From positions 124,001-188,000 of the forward strand of contig NZ_SJSL01000004.1 in NCBI RefSeq assembly GCF_004331695.1: 64,000 nucleotides of DNA, read 5' to 3'. This document shows, piece by piece, positions 63,963-64,000 of this stretch. This DNA is from Pedobacter psychroterrae (lineage in GTDB: Bacteria > Bacteroidota > Bacteroidia > Sphingobacteriales > Sphingobacteriaceae). Positions within the stretch are counted from its first letter, which is position 1. Each line of letters starts with the position of its first letter. The position numbers were made by a program, and so were the translations under genes. The notes under the pieces were generated by a model, which made no database searches, was not told where the DNA came from, and saw only the letters and a list, made by a program, of their open reading frames with translations.

Positions 63963-64000
63963 TTATACGCAATAAAGGGGCAATATAATACCTTTACCGG

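Overview
The window looks like a chromosomal segment of a Bacteroidota bacterium of the Sphingobacteriaceae, most likely Pedobacter or a close relative. This rests on gene content: serine palmitoyltransferase of the Sphingobacterium type, SusC/SusD pairs with ECF sigma/FecR regulators, a type IX secretion C-terminal domain, many DUF1080/DUF6807 proteins, Bacteroidota-type promoter boxes (TAnnTTTG) and a lack of Shine-Dalgarno sequences. No rRNA, tRNA, CRISPR array, phage or insertion sequence was recognised. The genus is an inference.

Layout. 1-545: 5' part of an exported dienelactone-hydrolase-like gene running off the left edge. 1006-4327: compact sphingolipid operon (spt, a tandem-GNAT-like protein, an NAD-dependent epimerase/reductase). 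4332-6898: xseB, xseA and an LD-carboxypeptidase, overlapping on the minus strand. 7.1-22.6 kb: a periplasmic sugar-oxidation locus with DUF6807, tandem DUF1080, a Tat-exported Gfo/Idh/MocA oxidoreductase, an SSS symporter, two beta-propeller/cytochrome c fusions and another DUF1080 protein. A 1040-residue type IX-secreted Gly-rich protein sits inside it, bracketed by two copies of an 87-89 bp palindromic element.

22.6-34.3 kb: an outer-membrane lipoprotein, an otsA-otsB fusion plus GH15 enzyme (trehalose turnover), a sigma/FecR pair without a receptor gene, an acetyltransferase, a DUF2784 protein, a Na+/H+ antiporter, a DUF4142 protein and a carboxypeptidase-regulatory-domain protein. 34.4-38.2 kb: a 1266-residue fusion of DUF6807, dehydrogenase propeller, HEAT repeats and cytochrome c. 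38.3-48.0 kb: a SusC/SusD-type uptake operon with two surface lipoproteins, its FecR and a divergent sigma factor; a plus-strand hairpin/T8 terminator opposite the susC leader suggests an antisense RNA. 48.0-56.8 kb: gamma-glutamyltransferase, a class C beta-lactamase-fold hydrolase, a two-component pair and a PQQ-like propeller protein. 57.1-62.8 kb: a tight three-gene unit (VCBS/ASPIC lipoprotein, vanadium-haloperoxidase-like enzyme, outer-membrane barrel). 63.1-64.0 kb: purU.

How the genes may work together. Most of the window concerns cell-envelope chemistry: uptake through SusC/SusD, periplasmic oxidation of sugars and glycosides with electrons passed to c-type cytochromes, and membrane sphingolipids. 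The strongest candidates for undescribed biology are the sugar-oxidation locus with its DUF6807-cytochrome fusion, the VCBS-haloperoxidase-barrel operon, the candidate antisense RNA at the susC leader, and the covarying palindromic 3' elements.
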